Shown one piece after another: positions 41,152 to 49,307 of a DNA stretch of 64,000 nt. Numbering within the stretch: the stretch's first letter is position 1; each line of letters starts with the position of its first letter. Made by a program: the position numbers and the translations under genes. The stretch is from JACNKJ01 sp964344565 (lineage in GTDB: Bacteria; Krumholzibacteriota; Krumholzibacteriia; JACNKJ01), in assembly GCA_964344565.1 (NCBI GenBank), contig CAYFNT010000013.1, forward strand, positions 28,100-92,099. Direction: 5' to 3'. The notes below the pieces were generated by a model, which worked only from the letters and a program-made list of their open reading frames with translations, was not told the DNA's origin and did not search any database.

Positions 41152-41802
41152 ATGACTAGCAGGAAACTTTTCGCGACATTCGTCGCTCTTGCGCTGGTAG
41201 GCATCGCGAGCTTCGCTTCCGCCGACATCATCGACCCTGACGAGTCATTCGCGACCATCATCGCGGATGGCGGCATGACGGCGTCGCCCGGCGGCTATGA
41301 AGCTATCGGTCCCAACCACACGATCGATGTCTACGTGAATGACCAGTTCGGTGATCCCGTGGAAATCCTCGCCACCGATATCTGGCTCCAGCACGAAGAC
41401 GTGGTCTGGTGTGAAGGCGGCGTCGTTGCCGACAGCTCGACCTTCGCTCCCGATGAAGGCCACACCACTTTCACCAGCGTTGCCCGCGGCGGTGTCGATC
41501 AGGGTAACGACAGTGCTGGTTGGAACGAGTGCTCGGCTATCGCTCTCGACGTCATCGCCCTCGGATACGTCATCGATACCGTCGCTCTGTCCATCAACAG
41601 CCAGGATCTGAACGGTGACGGCACCGTGAACACCCAGGACTGGGCGAAGTTCGGCCGCTGTAAGGGCGACGCGAACGAAGGCCAGGCTGGTTGCTCTTGC
41701 GCCGATTACAACGAAGAATACTTCGATCCGGGCACGACGAACGTGGACATCGCCGACCAGGCGCAGTTCGCGAGCCAGTACAACCTGAGTGACTGCCCCT
41801 AA
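41152..41802 (+). CDS. Secreted protein with dockerin-like calcium-binding segment
   Basis: This 216-residue protein has a signal peptide (LFATFVALALVGIASFASA-D). The middle is beta-rich and Asp-rich. Residues 150-162 (DLNGDGTVNTQDW) form a type I dockerin-like calcium loop. A second, weaker one is near the C-terminus (TTNVDIADQAQFASQYN), giving the usual two-loop dockerin layout. Cys pairs lie between them. In cellulosomes dockerins bind cohesins, but no cohesin is visible here. AGGAGG lies 10 bases before ATG. Confidence 0.78.
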   Translation: MTSRKLFATFVALALVGIASFASADIIDPDESFATIIADGGMTASPGGYEAIGPNHTIDVYVNDQFGDPVEILATDIWLQHEDVVWCEGGVVADSSTFAPDEGHTTFTSVARGGVDQGNDSAGWNECSAIALDVIALGYVIDTVALSINSQDLNGDGTVNTQDWAKFGRCKGDANEGQAGCSCADYNEEYFDPGTTNVDIADQAQFASQYNLSDCP

Positions 41803-41929
41803 ATCGATCGAGTAATCGGTCGGTAACTGGGGTTTGAGTTTATCTGGATTCCCGCCTGTGAGTGGGAGGCCAGCGGGAGGCACGCCTCCCAAACCTGACA
41901 GCAAGTGCTACAACCGGAGGTATTGCTCA

Positions 41930-42508
41930 ATGCTTAAGAAAGTGATCGTCGTTGCCGCGATGGTGCTTTTCGCTGGCGTCGCCAATGCGGATGTCATCGG
42001 AGTCTTTGCGGATGACCAGGGTGGTGCATGCACTGCCATGATTATGCCCTACGTCCCGGTGGATATCTTCATCATGGCGATTCTGACCGAGACTTTCGAC
42101 GGTGGTATCACCGCCGCCGAGTTCAAGGTGACCAACTGGCCCGGAAACCCCGGCTACCCGACCGGCATCACGAACATTGCTTACACGTCCGATCTCATCA
42201 TCGGTGACATCGAGACCGACCTGTCCATCGCTTGGCCTGGACCCCAGGGCGCCGGCAACGGCTTTGTCCTGATCGGTACCGCCAACCTCACCATGTTCGA
42301 CCCGGCCTGGATCGGTCCGGATCACATGATGCAGGTTGAGGCCGGCGACGAGTGCGCCTGCCTGGTGACCGTGGATGACATCTTCGAGATCCACGCGGCC
42401 CAGGGCGGCCTGTTCTGGTTCAACTGCTCGATCCCCGAGGAGTGCGTCTGCCTGCTGGAGACCGCCACCGAGGAGACCAGCTGGAGTTCCGTCAAGGCCC
42501 TGTTCTAG
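41930..42508 (+). CDS. Secreted protein, tandem paralogue 1, with conserved C-terminal tail
   Basis: This 192-residue protein has a signal peptide (KVIVVAAMVLFAGVANA-D). The mature chain starts VIGVFADDQGGAC. It shares with the next two genes a GITAAEFKV segment, NPGYPTG, the Cys pair in CACLVTVDDIFEI and the ending ATEETSWSSVKALF. I recognise no family. It is expected to be extracytoplasmic; the uniform tail may be a sorting or anchoring signal. GGAGG is 8-9 bases before ATG 41930. Confidence 0.8.
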   Translation: MLKKVIVVAAMVLFAGVANADVIGVFADDQGGACTAMIMPYVPVDIFIMAILTETFDGGITAAEFKVTNWPGNPGYPTGITNIAYTSDLIIGDIETDLSIAWPGPQGAGNGFVLIGTANLTMFDPAWIGPDHMMQVEAGDECACLVTVDDIFEIHAAQGGLFWFNCSIPEECVCLLETATEETSWSSVKALF

Positions 42509-42704
42509 GTTGGTTGAGTAAATGCGATTGATGGGGGCCGTCGCCCGGCGGCGGCTCCCAAGAGTTCCAGCCGAACGGAAAAGAGACGTCTCCGGCTGGA
42601 TTACGACAGAGCCTGCGGGATGCTTCGCGAAACCCGCGCCGGACTGTCACAATGAGAATCGAAGCGGGATAGCTTCAAGACTCATCACATCAAGGAGTTG
42701 CAAC

Positions 42705-43271
42705 ATGAAGAAACTGATGGTCGCTCTGCTGATGCTGACCGCCATGACCAGCTTTGCTTCGGCCGACTTCATCGGAATCTTTTCCGATGAGCAGGGCACG
42801 AACTGCTATGCTGACATCATCGAGTACGAGCCTCTGGTCGTGCACGTCATGGCTTACATCCCCATGGTTCCTGGGGGCATCACCGCTGCGGAGTTCAGCA
42901 TCGCCAACTATCCCGGCAACCCCGGGTACCCCACTGGCACCGCCACCGAGAACTGGGACAGTGACCTGGTCATCGGCGACGTGACTTGGGACTTCTCCAT
43001 CGCCTTCAGCGAGCCTGTCTACGGTCCTTTCGCGCATCTGGGAACCATCGAGTTCCTGATGTTCGATCCGCTGTGGATCGGCCAGGACTACATCATGACC
43101 GTGGCGCCCGGCAATGACTGCGCGTGCCTGGTCGTGGTGGACGACCTGTTCGAGATCGTCGATGTTGATGGTGGACAGTTCACCTTCAACATGGTCGACA
43201 CCGATGGTCTGTGCCTCGATGACACTGCCACCGAGGAAAGCAGCTGGAGTGCCGTCAAGTCCCTGTTCTAA
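42705..43271 (+). CDS. Secreted protein, tandem paralogue 2, with conserved C-terminal tail
   Basis: This 188-residue protein is a close paralogue of the 41930 gene: signal peptide (LMVALLMLTAMTSFASA-D), FIGIFSDEQGTNC, GITAAEFSIANYPGNPGYPTG, CACLVVVDDLFEI and the ending ATEESSWSAVKSLF. AAGGAG precedes the ATG at 42705. The upstream spacer contains a GC-rich hairpin near 42533-42562 with no T-run. The gene ends at a strong terminator. Confidence 0.8.
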   Translation: MKKLMVALLMLTAMTSFASADFIGIFSDEQGTNCYADIIEYEPLVVHVMAYIPMVPGGITAAEFSIANYPGNPGYPTGTATENWDSDLVIGDVTWDFSIAFSEPVYGPFAHLGTIEFLMFDPLWIGQDYIMTVAPGNDCACLVVVDDLFEIVDVDGGQFTFNMVDTDGLCLDDTATEESSWSAVKSLF

Positions 43272-43295
43272 ACTCGGACCTGACTTGAGTATCTG

Positions 43296-43325
43296 CCGCC
43301 GCCCTTCGGGGCGGCGGTTTTTTTT
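43296..43325 (+). terminator. Rho-independent terminator
   Basis: A 9-base-pair stem CCGCCGCCC / GGGCGGCGG with loop TTCG is followed by eight T. It ends the transcript of the dockerin-like gene and the first two paralogues. Confidence 0.95.
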
Positions 43326-43374
43326 GTGCCCATTCACAATTCTGAACTTGAACGAAATAAGGAACTTAGATTAA

Positions 43375-43403
43375 TTGACAGCAATTGGAGCCGGTGATAT
43401 TTT
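43375..43403 (+). promoter_or_regulatory. Strong sigma-70 promoter of paralogue 3
   Basis: A consensus TTGACA (43375-43380), 17 bases, and TATTTT (43398-43403) preceded by TGA (extended -10). The third paralogue is therefore transcribed separately from the first two. Confidence 0.7.
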
Positions 43404-43459
43404 ACCTCACCGAGCAACCCGGCCACGCCTTCCACTCCTGATTTCGGAGGTCATTCAGG

Positions 43460-44041
43460 ATGTACAAACTGCTCACTTTCGCTCTTATCTCGCTGCTTGC
43501 GATACCGGCTCTGGCGGCCGATCCCTTCATCGGAATCTTCGTCGACGAGCAACCCCATGCTGGGAACTGCTACGCCGATATCACTCCCTATGTGCCGACC
43601 ATGGTCTACGTCGTCGCCACCTGGGATGTGGGCGCCATGGGTCAGGGCATCACCGCAGCCGAATTCAAAATCGACAATTTCCCCGCCAACGACGGCTATC
43701 CCAACGGAACCGTCACGGTGAACCACACCACGGATCTGATCATCGGCGACATCTGGGGTGACTACTCCGCTGCCTGGTCCACTCCCCAGGATGAGGGCAG
43801 CCAGTTCACCATCTGCTCCATCGAGGTTCTTGCCTTCGATGCCGCTTGGATCGACGGAGAGGTGGTCTCGACGGTCATGGTCGGCGACGATTGCGCTTGC
43901 CTGGTCCTCGTCGACGATCTCTTCGAGATCCACGATGCTGCCGGTGGCACCTTTACATTCAACTGCGCTGATCCGCCTTGCGATTGCGGCATCGTCGCTA
44001 CCGAAGCTTCCACCTGGAGCTCCGTGAAGGCCCTGTTCTAG
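43460..44041 (+). CDS. Secreted protein, tandem paralogue 3, with conserved C-terminal tail
   Basis: This 193-residue protein has a signal peptide (LLTFALISLLAIPALA-AD) and the family pattern: FIGIFVDEQ, NCYADI, GITAAEFKIDNFPAN, GYPNG, CACLVLVDDLFEI and the ending ATEASTWSSVKALF. CGGAGG is 8 bases before ATG. It has its own promoter and terminator. Function is unknown; sequence drift among the three copies is greatest between the Cys motifs. Confidence 0.8.
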   Translation: MYKLLTFALISLLAIPALAADPFIGIFVDEQPHAGNCYADITPYVPTMVYVVATWDVGAMGQGITAAEFKIDNFPANDGYPNGTVTVNHTTDLIIGDIWGDYSAAWSTPQDEGSQFTICSIEVLAFDAAWIDGEVVSTVMVGDDCACLVLVDDLFEIHDAAGGTFTFNCADPPCDCGIVATEASTWSSVKALF

Positions 44042-44068
44042 CTTCAACGACGACTCTGATCACGCCTC

Positions 44069-44101
44069 AGCGCACCCCGGCTTCGGCTGGGGTGCGCTTT
44101 T
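44069..44101 (+). terminator. Rho-independent terminator
   Basis: A 10-base-pair stem AGCGCACCCC / GGGGTGCGCT with a GGCTTCGGCT loop is followed by TTTTA, just after the third paralogue. Confidence 0.88.
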
Positions 44102-44125
44102 AGCAAACTCAATAACGGCAACAGC

Positions 44126-44154
44126 TTGACACTGGTTTTCAAGGGGCGTAGCTT
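44126..44154 (+). promoter_or_regulatory. Sigma-70 promoter of the gingipain-like gene
   Basis: A consensus TTGACA (44126-44131), a 17-base spacer and TAGCTT (44149-44154). The -10 is moderate. The leader would be about 50 bases. Confidence 0.5.
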
Positions 44155-44210
44155 CCCCCTTGATCGTCATCCTCCCCTGCCCCCTTTGGCCCCATCACGG
44201 AGGAATTCCA

Positions 44211-47200
44211 TTGATACATCCGCGAGCGCTCTCCAGGGCTGCCTGGACCCCTGCCCTGTTGTTACTACTATGGGCCGCGCCCGCTCCCGCTCTCGATTCC
44301 GTTCTCGAAGTGCTCTCCAGCGACGCGGACGGCATCGAACTGCTATTGAAGTGGAACGAGACAAGCTTCCCGGGATCCGGCGAGGGATTGCGCCTCGACT
44401 TGCCGCAGTGCGGATTCTCGGGCGAACCCGGCGATCCCATGTTGCCTCGATTCCATCGACTGATCGCCCTGCCCCCCGGCACGCGCGCCGAAATCGAGTA
44501 TCAGGTTATCGACAGCCGTCGGATCGATGGCGCGCCCTTGCCCTATCCCACGCCCCGTCGCGTGAACGGTCTCGAAGAGGATCCCCTCTATCGCGAGGAG
44601 TTCATTCGCGACGAGGAGGCCTTCGCCCTGAGTCGCCACATGGATGCGCGTCTCGAGGAAGCTCGCAGGATGCGCGATCTGCGCGTCACCTCCCTGGTGG
44701 TGGAGCCCATGTCCTGGAGTCCAGGCGCCGGCCTCCGCCTGGCCGCGGAGATTCGCGTGAGCGTGCGTTTCCTGCCCGATCCGGTCTCTTCCGACCGCAA
44801 TACGCAGGCCGTTCACCGGCGCGAAAAGGTCTGGGATTCCCTCTACGGCGCGGCGCTGCTCAACGGCCACCAGGTTGACGACTGGCGGCGACGGGTTCCC
44901 GAGAAGAGCCTCTACGCCGAGAGGGATCGTCAGACCGAGGCCCTCTTCACTCTCAAGACCAATGACAGCGGTCTCTTCGGCCTGACGGGCGAGGAACTCA
45001 TCGCCGCGGGAGTGCCGGCGGGAACCGATCTCGACGACATCGCCCTCTTCGAACGCCGCTTCGACTGGGACGAGTTCGAGCAGCCCGACTACCGGGAAAT
45101 CCCCGTGGCGCGTACCTTCCGCGATGCGAACGGCGACGGAAACCTGGACGCCACGGACAAGCTCGTCTTCCTCGGGCGGCGCCTCAAGGACCAGCCCGAC
45201 AGCCCCGATTTCGCCGAGTGGTACGGCCGGGAGGGCAGCACCTTCCTGGCCCTGGACTCCGATCTCGCCCTGGACATGGAAACCCGCGCCTCCTGGCAGG
45301 AGGGGGGCAGCTGGACCGTTCCGACGAGCTTCGACCGGCGATTCACGGACTGGGGAGAGGTCTACAACTTCAGCCTTCCGCCTCACTCCTACTATGCGGA
45401 TCCGCCCCTGGATTACTGGCTGGAGAATCTCTACTTCTTCAATCCCTGGAACGTGCAGACCCTGAATCTCACGATTCCCAGCCCGGCCTACCTCGCGGGA
45501 AGCGAGGCCCATCTCACGGTGAAGAACTCGGGATATAACCGCGCCGATCCCCTGCGCACCTTCGACATGATCTTCACCAACTCCGACGGCACGGAGACCG
45601 TGCTCGAGCAGATGTTCTCCCAGTACAACTACGAAGGCATCTACGAGACCGATCTGGAGCCGGGAGTGCTGTCCGACGGGGAGGGCAATCTGCTCATCGA
45701 CCGCGTCGACTCCTCGCTCTTCCGCACCATGGTCAAATGGTGGGATCTCGAGTACGTGTCGCGCTATGCGGCCTGGAACGACTCGCTGCTCTTCACCAAC
45801 GGATCGGATCTGGGCGCCCTCGAGTTCCAGGTCGAGGGCCTCACGCGTGGGTACGGGAACTGGATCCTCGTGAAGAGTTCCGCCGACACGCCCGTCCTCT
45901 ATGAACTCGGCGTCCAGAACGAGCAGGGCGGAGCCGGCGACTACAGCCTGCACTTCCGCGATCAGGTCGACGAGGCCGGCACCTGGTGGATCGCCGACGA
46001 ATCCATGCTCCTGAGTCCGACCATCGAGGACAGCGCTCCGGTGGGGGTCCTGCAGGATCCAGGTCCCTACGATCTGCTCGTCATCAGTCACGAAGACTTC
46101 CTCGCGCCGGTGGAGGACCGCTACGTGCCCTACCGCGAGGATCAGGGCTACCGGGTCAAGGTGCTGGGCAGCCGGGAAGTCTGGGACATCTTCTACCGTG
46201 GCGCGCGGGAGCCCATCGGCCTGCGCAACGCCATCCGCTTCGCCTATCAGCAGTGGGGCGTGGAGGCCGTGCTGCTGGTGGGGGACTGCTCCAAGGACTC
46301 CCGGGTCGTCGGCGAATACGGCCGGGAAGACTTCATGCCGGCGCACTTCATCCACGAGTCCGTGGAGGGCGTCAACGAGGTCGTGGCCCTGGACGAATGG
46401 GTGGCGAGCTTCGGGTACAACCAGTGGCCCTCGGTGATGTTCGGGCGCATCCCCGCGAGCACCGTGGAAGACATGGAGACCTACCTCGACAAGCTCGAAT
46501 GCTTCGAGGCCACGCAGTCCTACGAGAACTGCGAGGCCGGCGGCGATTGGCGGTCCAAGGGCTTCATGATCGCCGACGACGACTGGAGCTACTCCGGACT
46601 CGGCGAGCCCTCGGTGCCCGTCTACTCGGAGCGATTCTTCAAGATCGGCCAGGAGGAGGCCCTCGCTCGCATCGCGGGATCCGTGGTCAACGATCCCGAT
46701 TGGGGATTCCCCGATGGATTCGTGGGGATACCCTTCTTCGAAGAGGTCATCACGGTGCCCTGGTACGAGGAGCATTCGCCGGCCAACTCCAGCGAGATCA
46801 TCGAGGACCTGAGGCCCGAGCTCTGGCCCGTCTTCATCGATTCGCTGTCCCAGGGCTACCTCTTCGCCATGATCCAGAGTCACGCCAATCGGAACCTGCT
46901 CACCCACGAGGGGCTCTTCGACAGCAGCTCCAACTCCGATCACGGCGACCACGACTATCTCGAGAACGTGGGCATGCCCTTCATCTGGGCCGTGCTCGGC
47001 TGCCACGGCAACGCCTTCTGTCACGACGCGGAGGGAAGCAAGAAGGACTGCATGGGCGAGAAGTTCCTCTTCCTCGACCAGAACCGCGGCTCCATCGCCA
47101 GCTACGCCAGCGACGGCTACGAATTCCTCTATCCGAACAACAACCTCACCAACGACATCATGGAGATGCTCTTCTGGACGCCCCAGGAGGATCCCGGCAT

Positions 47201-48263
47201 GCCCGTCTTCCCCCAGTGGGTGCTGGGCAGTGTGATCTCCGCGGCCGAGCTGCGCTACGGCGGATACCAGTCGAGCTTCCGATACAATCTGCTCGGCGAT
47301 CCGCTCACGCGCATGGACGGCGGCCCTCCGCGCATCCGATTCTGGATGGACGGCGAGGAGATGGACGCCGAGGACGTGCTCACCGTCGACAGCGCCGAGG
47401 ACACCGTGCAGGTGCGCGCGGTAGTCACCGACGAGGCCTACGTGACGAACCTCGGCTTCTACGATCCGGCCGGCGGCGCTTTCCCCTTCGAGGCTCGCGC
47501 CCTCACCGATTCCGTGGCGGCCGTGCAGGAGGGCCGCGCCCGCGCCTGGGAGATCACCGCCGAGGTCCCCTACGACTTCGACATCGAAGCCCTGGTCGTG
47601 GAGGCCACAGACCTCTCGGGCCGCCGCTCCACCTTCGAGCTGCCCAACGCGAAGTCCGTGGAGTTCTTCGTGGACGAGGGCGTCGCCCTGCGCGACGGCC
47701 AGTTCGTGCGCGCCGAGGGTCAGCTCAACATCCGCATCAAGGTGCCCCATCTCGGCGTGCCTCCGGGAAGCTTCAAGCTCTACGTGGACGGCGAATCCAC
47801 CGGATTCATCGGCATGGGACAGGGCCTCGCGGGCACGGCCTTCGAGGATTCCCTGGAGTATCGCATCGACTATCCCTACGAGTGGGAGGCCGGCGATCAC
47901 CGCGTCGAGGTGCTCTACCAGGGGCTTCCCTACGGCGAGATCACCCTCAGCGTGGACGATCAGGTGCGCCTGCTCTCGGGTCTGGTCTATCCCAATCCCT
48001 TCCGTGACATGGCGCTCTTCCGCTACTCGCTCACCGGCGAAGCCGTGGAAGGCCGTCTGAAGATCTACACCCTCAGCGGCCGGCTCATCCGCGATATCGA
48101 GATGGCCGAGCTTTCCGAGGGCAGCGACCATTGGCTGGAGTGGGACGGTCTCGACCAGGAAGGCGACAAGATCGCCAACGGCACCTATCTCTTCCGCATG
48201 GTGATCAAGGACGTCACCGGCGAGGAGCTGGTCTGGAAAGACCGCGTGGTGAGGATGCGCTGA
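44211..48263 (+). CDS. Large secreted gingipain-like (C25) cysteine protease with FlgD-like C-terminal domain
   Basis: This 1,350-residue protein starts at TTG 44211, 7 bases after GGAGG; an upstream in-frame ATG would add 17 residues and lose the ribosome site. Residues 10-28 are a signal peptide (LLLLLWAAPAPALDS). The N-terminal 600 residues are beta-rich, as in gingipain propeptides and PorU. The C25 domain spans about 610-1040: YDLLVISHEDFL, AVLLVGDCSKDS, catalytic His891 in MIQSHANRN and Cys931 in LGCHGNAF. A FlgD-like domain (YPNPFRDM, from about 1259) closes the protein. It may be a surface protease or a PorU-like sortase. Confidence 0.85.
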   Translation: MIHPRALSRAAWTPALLLLLWAAPAPALDSVLEVLSSDADGIELLLKWNETSFPGSGEGLRLDLPQCGFSGEPGDPMLPRFHRLIALPPGTRAEIEYQVIDSRRIDGAPLPYPTPRRVNGLEEDPLYREEFIRDEEAFALSRHMDARLEEARRMRDLRVTSLVVEPMSWSPGAGLRLAAEIRVSVRFLPDPVSSDRNTQAVHRREKVWDSLYGAALLNGHQVDDWRRRVPEKSLYAERDRQTEALFTLKTNDSGLFGLTGEELIAAGVPAGTDLDDIALFERRFDWDEFEQPDYREIPVARTFRDANGDGNLDATDKLVFLGRRLKDQPDSPDFAEWYGREGSTFLALDSDLALDMETRASWQEGGSWTVPTSFDRRFTDWGEVYNFSLPPHSYYADPPLDYWLENLYFFNPWNVQTLNLTIPSPAYLAGSEAHLTVKNSGYNRADPLRTFDMIFTNSDGTETVLEQMFSQYNYEGIYETDLEPGVLSDGEGNLLIDRVDSSLFRTMVKWWDLEYVSRYAAWNDSLLFTNGSDLGALEFQVEGLTRGYGNWILVKSSADTPVLYELGVQNEQGGAGDYSLHFRDQVDEAGTWWIADESMLLSPTIEDSAPVGVLQDPGPYDLLVISHEDFLAPVEDRYVPYREDQGYRVKVLGSREVWDIFYRGAREPIGLRNAIRFAYQQWGVEAVLLVGDCSKDSRVVGEYGREDFMPAHFIHESVEGVNEVVALDEWVASFGYNQWPSVMFGRIPASTVEDMETYLDKLECFEATQSYENCEAGGDWRSKGFMIADDDWSYSGLGEPSVPVYSERFFKIGQEEALARIAGSVVNDPDWGFPDGFVGIPFFEEVITVPWYEEHSPANSSEIIEDLRPELWPVFIDSLSQGYLFAMIQSHANRNLLTHEGLFDSSSNSDHGDHDYLENVGMPFIWAVLGCHGNAFCHDAEGSKKDCMGEKFLFLDQNRGSIASYASDGYEFLYPNNNLTNDIMEMLFWTPQEDPGMPVFPQWVLGSVISAAELRYGGYQSSFRYNLLGDPLTRMDGGPPRIRFWMDGEEMDAEDVLTVDSAEDTVQVRAVVTDEAYVTNLGFYDPAGGAFPFEARALTDSVAAVQEGRARAWEITAEVPYDFDIEALVVEATDLSGRRSTFELPNAKSVEFFVDEGVALRDGQFVRAEGQLNIRIKVPHLGVPPGSFKLYVDGESTGFIGMGQGLAGTAFEDSLEYRIDYPYEWEAGDHRVEVLYQGLPYGEITLSVDDQVRLLSGLVYPNPFRDMALFRYSLTGEAVEGRLKIYTLSGRLIRDIEMAELSEGSDHWLEWDGLDQEGDKIANGTYLFRMVIKDVTGEELVWKDRVVRMR

Positions 48264-49171
48264 TGGGCGAAGAGCTGCTCAAGGCCCTCTCCGGACTGGT
48301 CACCGAGGCCCGAAACCCCGAGACGGCCTATCTGGATCAGCTCGACACCCTTTCCCTGCTCCAGCGACTGCAGGAGCAGGACGCCCAGGTGCCCGCCGCG
48401 GTGAACGCGGCCCTGGCCGACATCGCCCGCGCCGCCGATTTCGCGGCCGCCTCCCTGGCGGAGGGCGGCCGCATCATCTATGTGGGCGCCGGCACCAGCG
48501 GGCGTCTGGGAGTGCTGGACGCGGCCGAGTGTCCGCCCACCTTCGGCATCGATCCCTCGCGGGTGGTGGGAATCATCGCCGGCGGTCCACCGGCCCTGAT
48601 CAGATCCCAGGAGGGCCTGGAGGATCGCGCCGAGTTGGGCGCCGCGGATCTGGCCGCCCTGGATCCCGGAGAGGCCGACACGGTCATCGGCATCAGCGCC
48701 AGCCATCGCACGCCCTACACCGTGGGCGCCGTACGGGAAGCGCAGCGGCGGGGCTGCCGCACGGTGTTCATCACCAGCAATCCCGAGGTGGAAGTGCCCG
48801 GGGAGGTGGCCATCCGTCTGGTGGTGGGCCCCGAGGCCGTCACGGGCTCCACGAGGCTCAAAGCGGGCAGCGCCCAGAAGATGACCCTCAACATGATTTC
48901 CACGGCCGCCATGGTGCTCACGGGGCGCGTCTACGGCAATCTGATGGTGGATCTGGTCCCCTGGAGCGAGAAGCTCGAGGAGCGCAGCCGTGGCCTGATC
49001 ATGACCGTTACGGGAGCCGACTACGACAGGGCCGGCGAGCTGCTGGCCGAGGCGGGTGGGGTGAAATGCGCCTTGCTCATGGAACTGGCCGGGGTCTCTC
49101 GATCCGTGGCCGAAGAGCGTCTCGAGGCGGCCGGAGGGCAGCTGCGAAAGGCGCTGGAAACGCGGGATTGA
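48263..49171 (+). CDS. murQ: N-acetylmuramic acid 6-phosphate etherase
   Basis: This 302-residue protein has the MurQ SIS domain: LVTEARNPETAYLDQLDTL at the start, IIYVGAGTSGRLGVLDAAECPPTFG, IIAGGPPALIRSQEG, ASHRTPYTVGA, the catalytic Glu region and GSTRLKAGSAQKMTLNMIST. It splits MurNAc-6-phosphate into GlcNAc-6-phosphate and lactate during peptidoglycan recycling. ATG 48263 overlaps the stop of the gingipain-like gene (TGATG), an odd coupling of a secreted protease with a recycling enzyme. Confidence 0.96.
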   Translation: MGEELLKALSGLVTEARNPETAYLDQLDTLSLLQRLQEQDAQVPAAVNAALADIARAADFAAASLAEGGRIIYVGAGTSGRLGVLDAAECPPTFGIDPSRVVGIIAGGPPALIRSQEGLEDRAELGAADLAALDPGEADTVIGISASHRTPYTVGAVREAQRRGCRTVFITSNPEVEVPGEVAIRLVVGPEAVTGSTRLKAGSAQKMTLNMISTAAMVLTGRVYGNLMVDLVPWSEKLEERSRGLIMTVTGADYDRAGELLAEAGGVKCALLMELAGVSRSVAEERLEAAGGQLRKALETRD

Positions 49172-49188
49172 CGACCGCCTCCTCCGGA

Positions 49189-49218
49189 TTGACAGGCCTC
49201 CGGGCCAAGGTGTAAATT
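49189..49218 (+). promoter_or_regulatory. Promoter of the carbamoyltransferase-like/arcC/BMP transporter operon
   Basis: A consensus TTGACA (49189-49194), an 18-base spacer and TAAATT (49213-49218). The leader of about 85 bases contains an 8-base-pair GC-rich hairpin (49233-49255, GAGCCGCC / GGCGGCTC) without a T-run. Confidence 0.6.
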
Positions 49219-49307
49219 GACTCTCTTCCGTCGAGCCGCCCCCCGTGGGCGGCTCCGGTATTCCGGGCGCGACGGGCGCGACCGGTCCACGAATCGAGAG
49301 GTTCTCC

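Noticed and set aside
42533..42562. Terminator between secreted paralogues 1 and 2
   Set aside because: The GC-rich hairpin has no following T-run; it may be an attenuator or mRNA stability element, but termination is not supported.
44343..48131. A 1,262-codon open frame antisense to the gingipain-like gene
   Set aside because: Same shadow effect; the sense strand has signal peptide, catalytic residues and a ribosome site.
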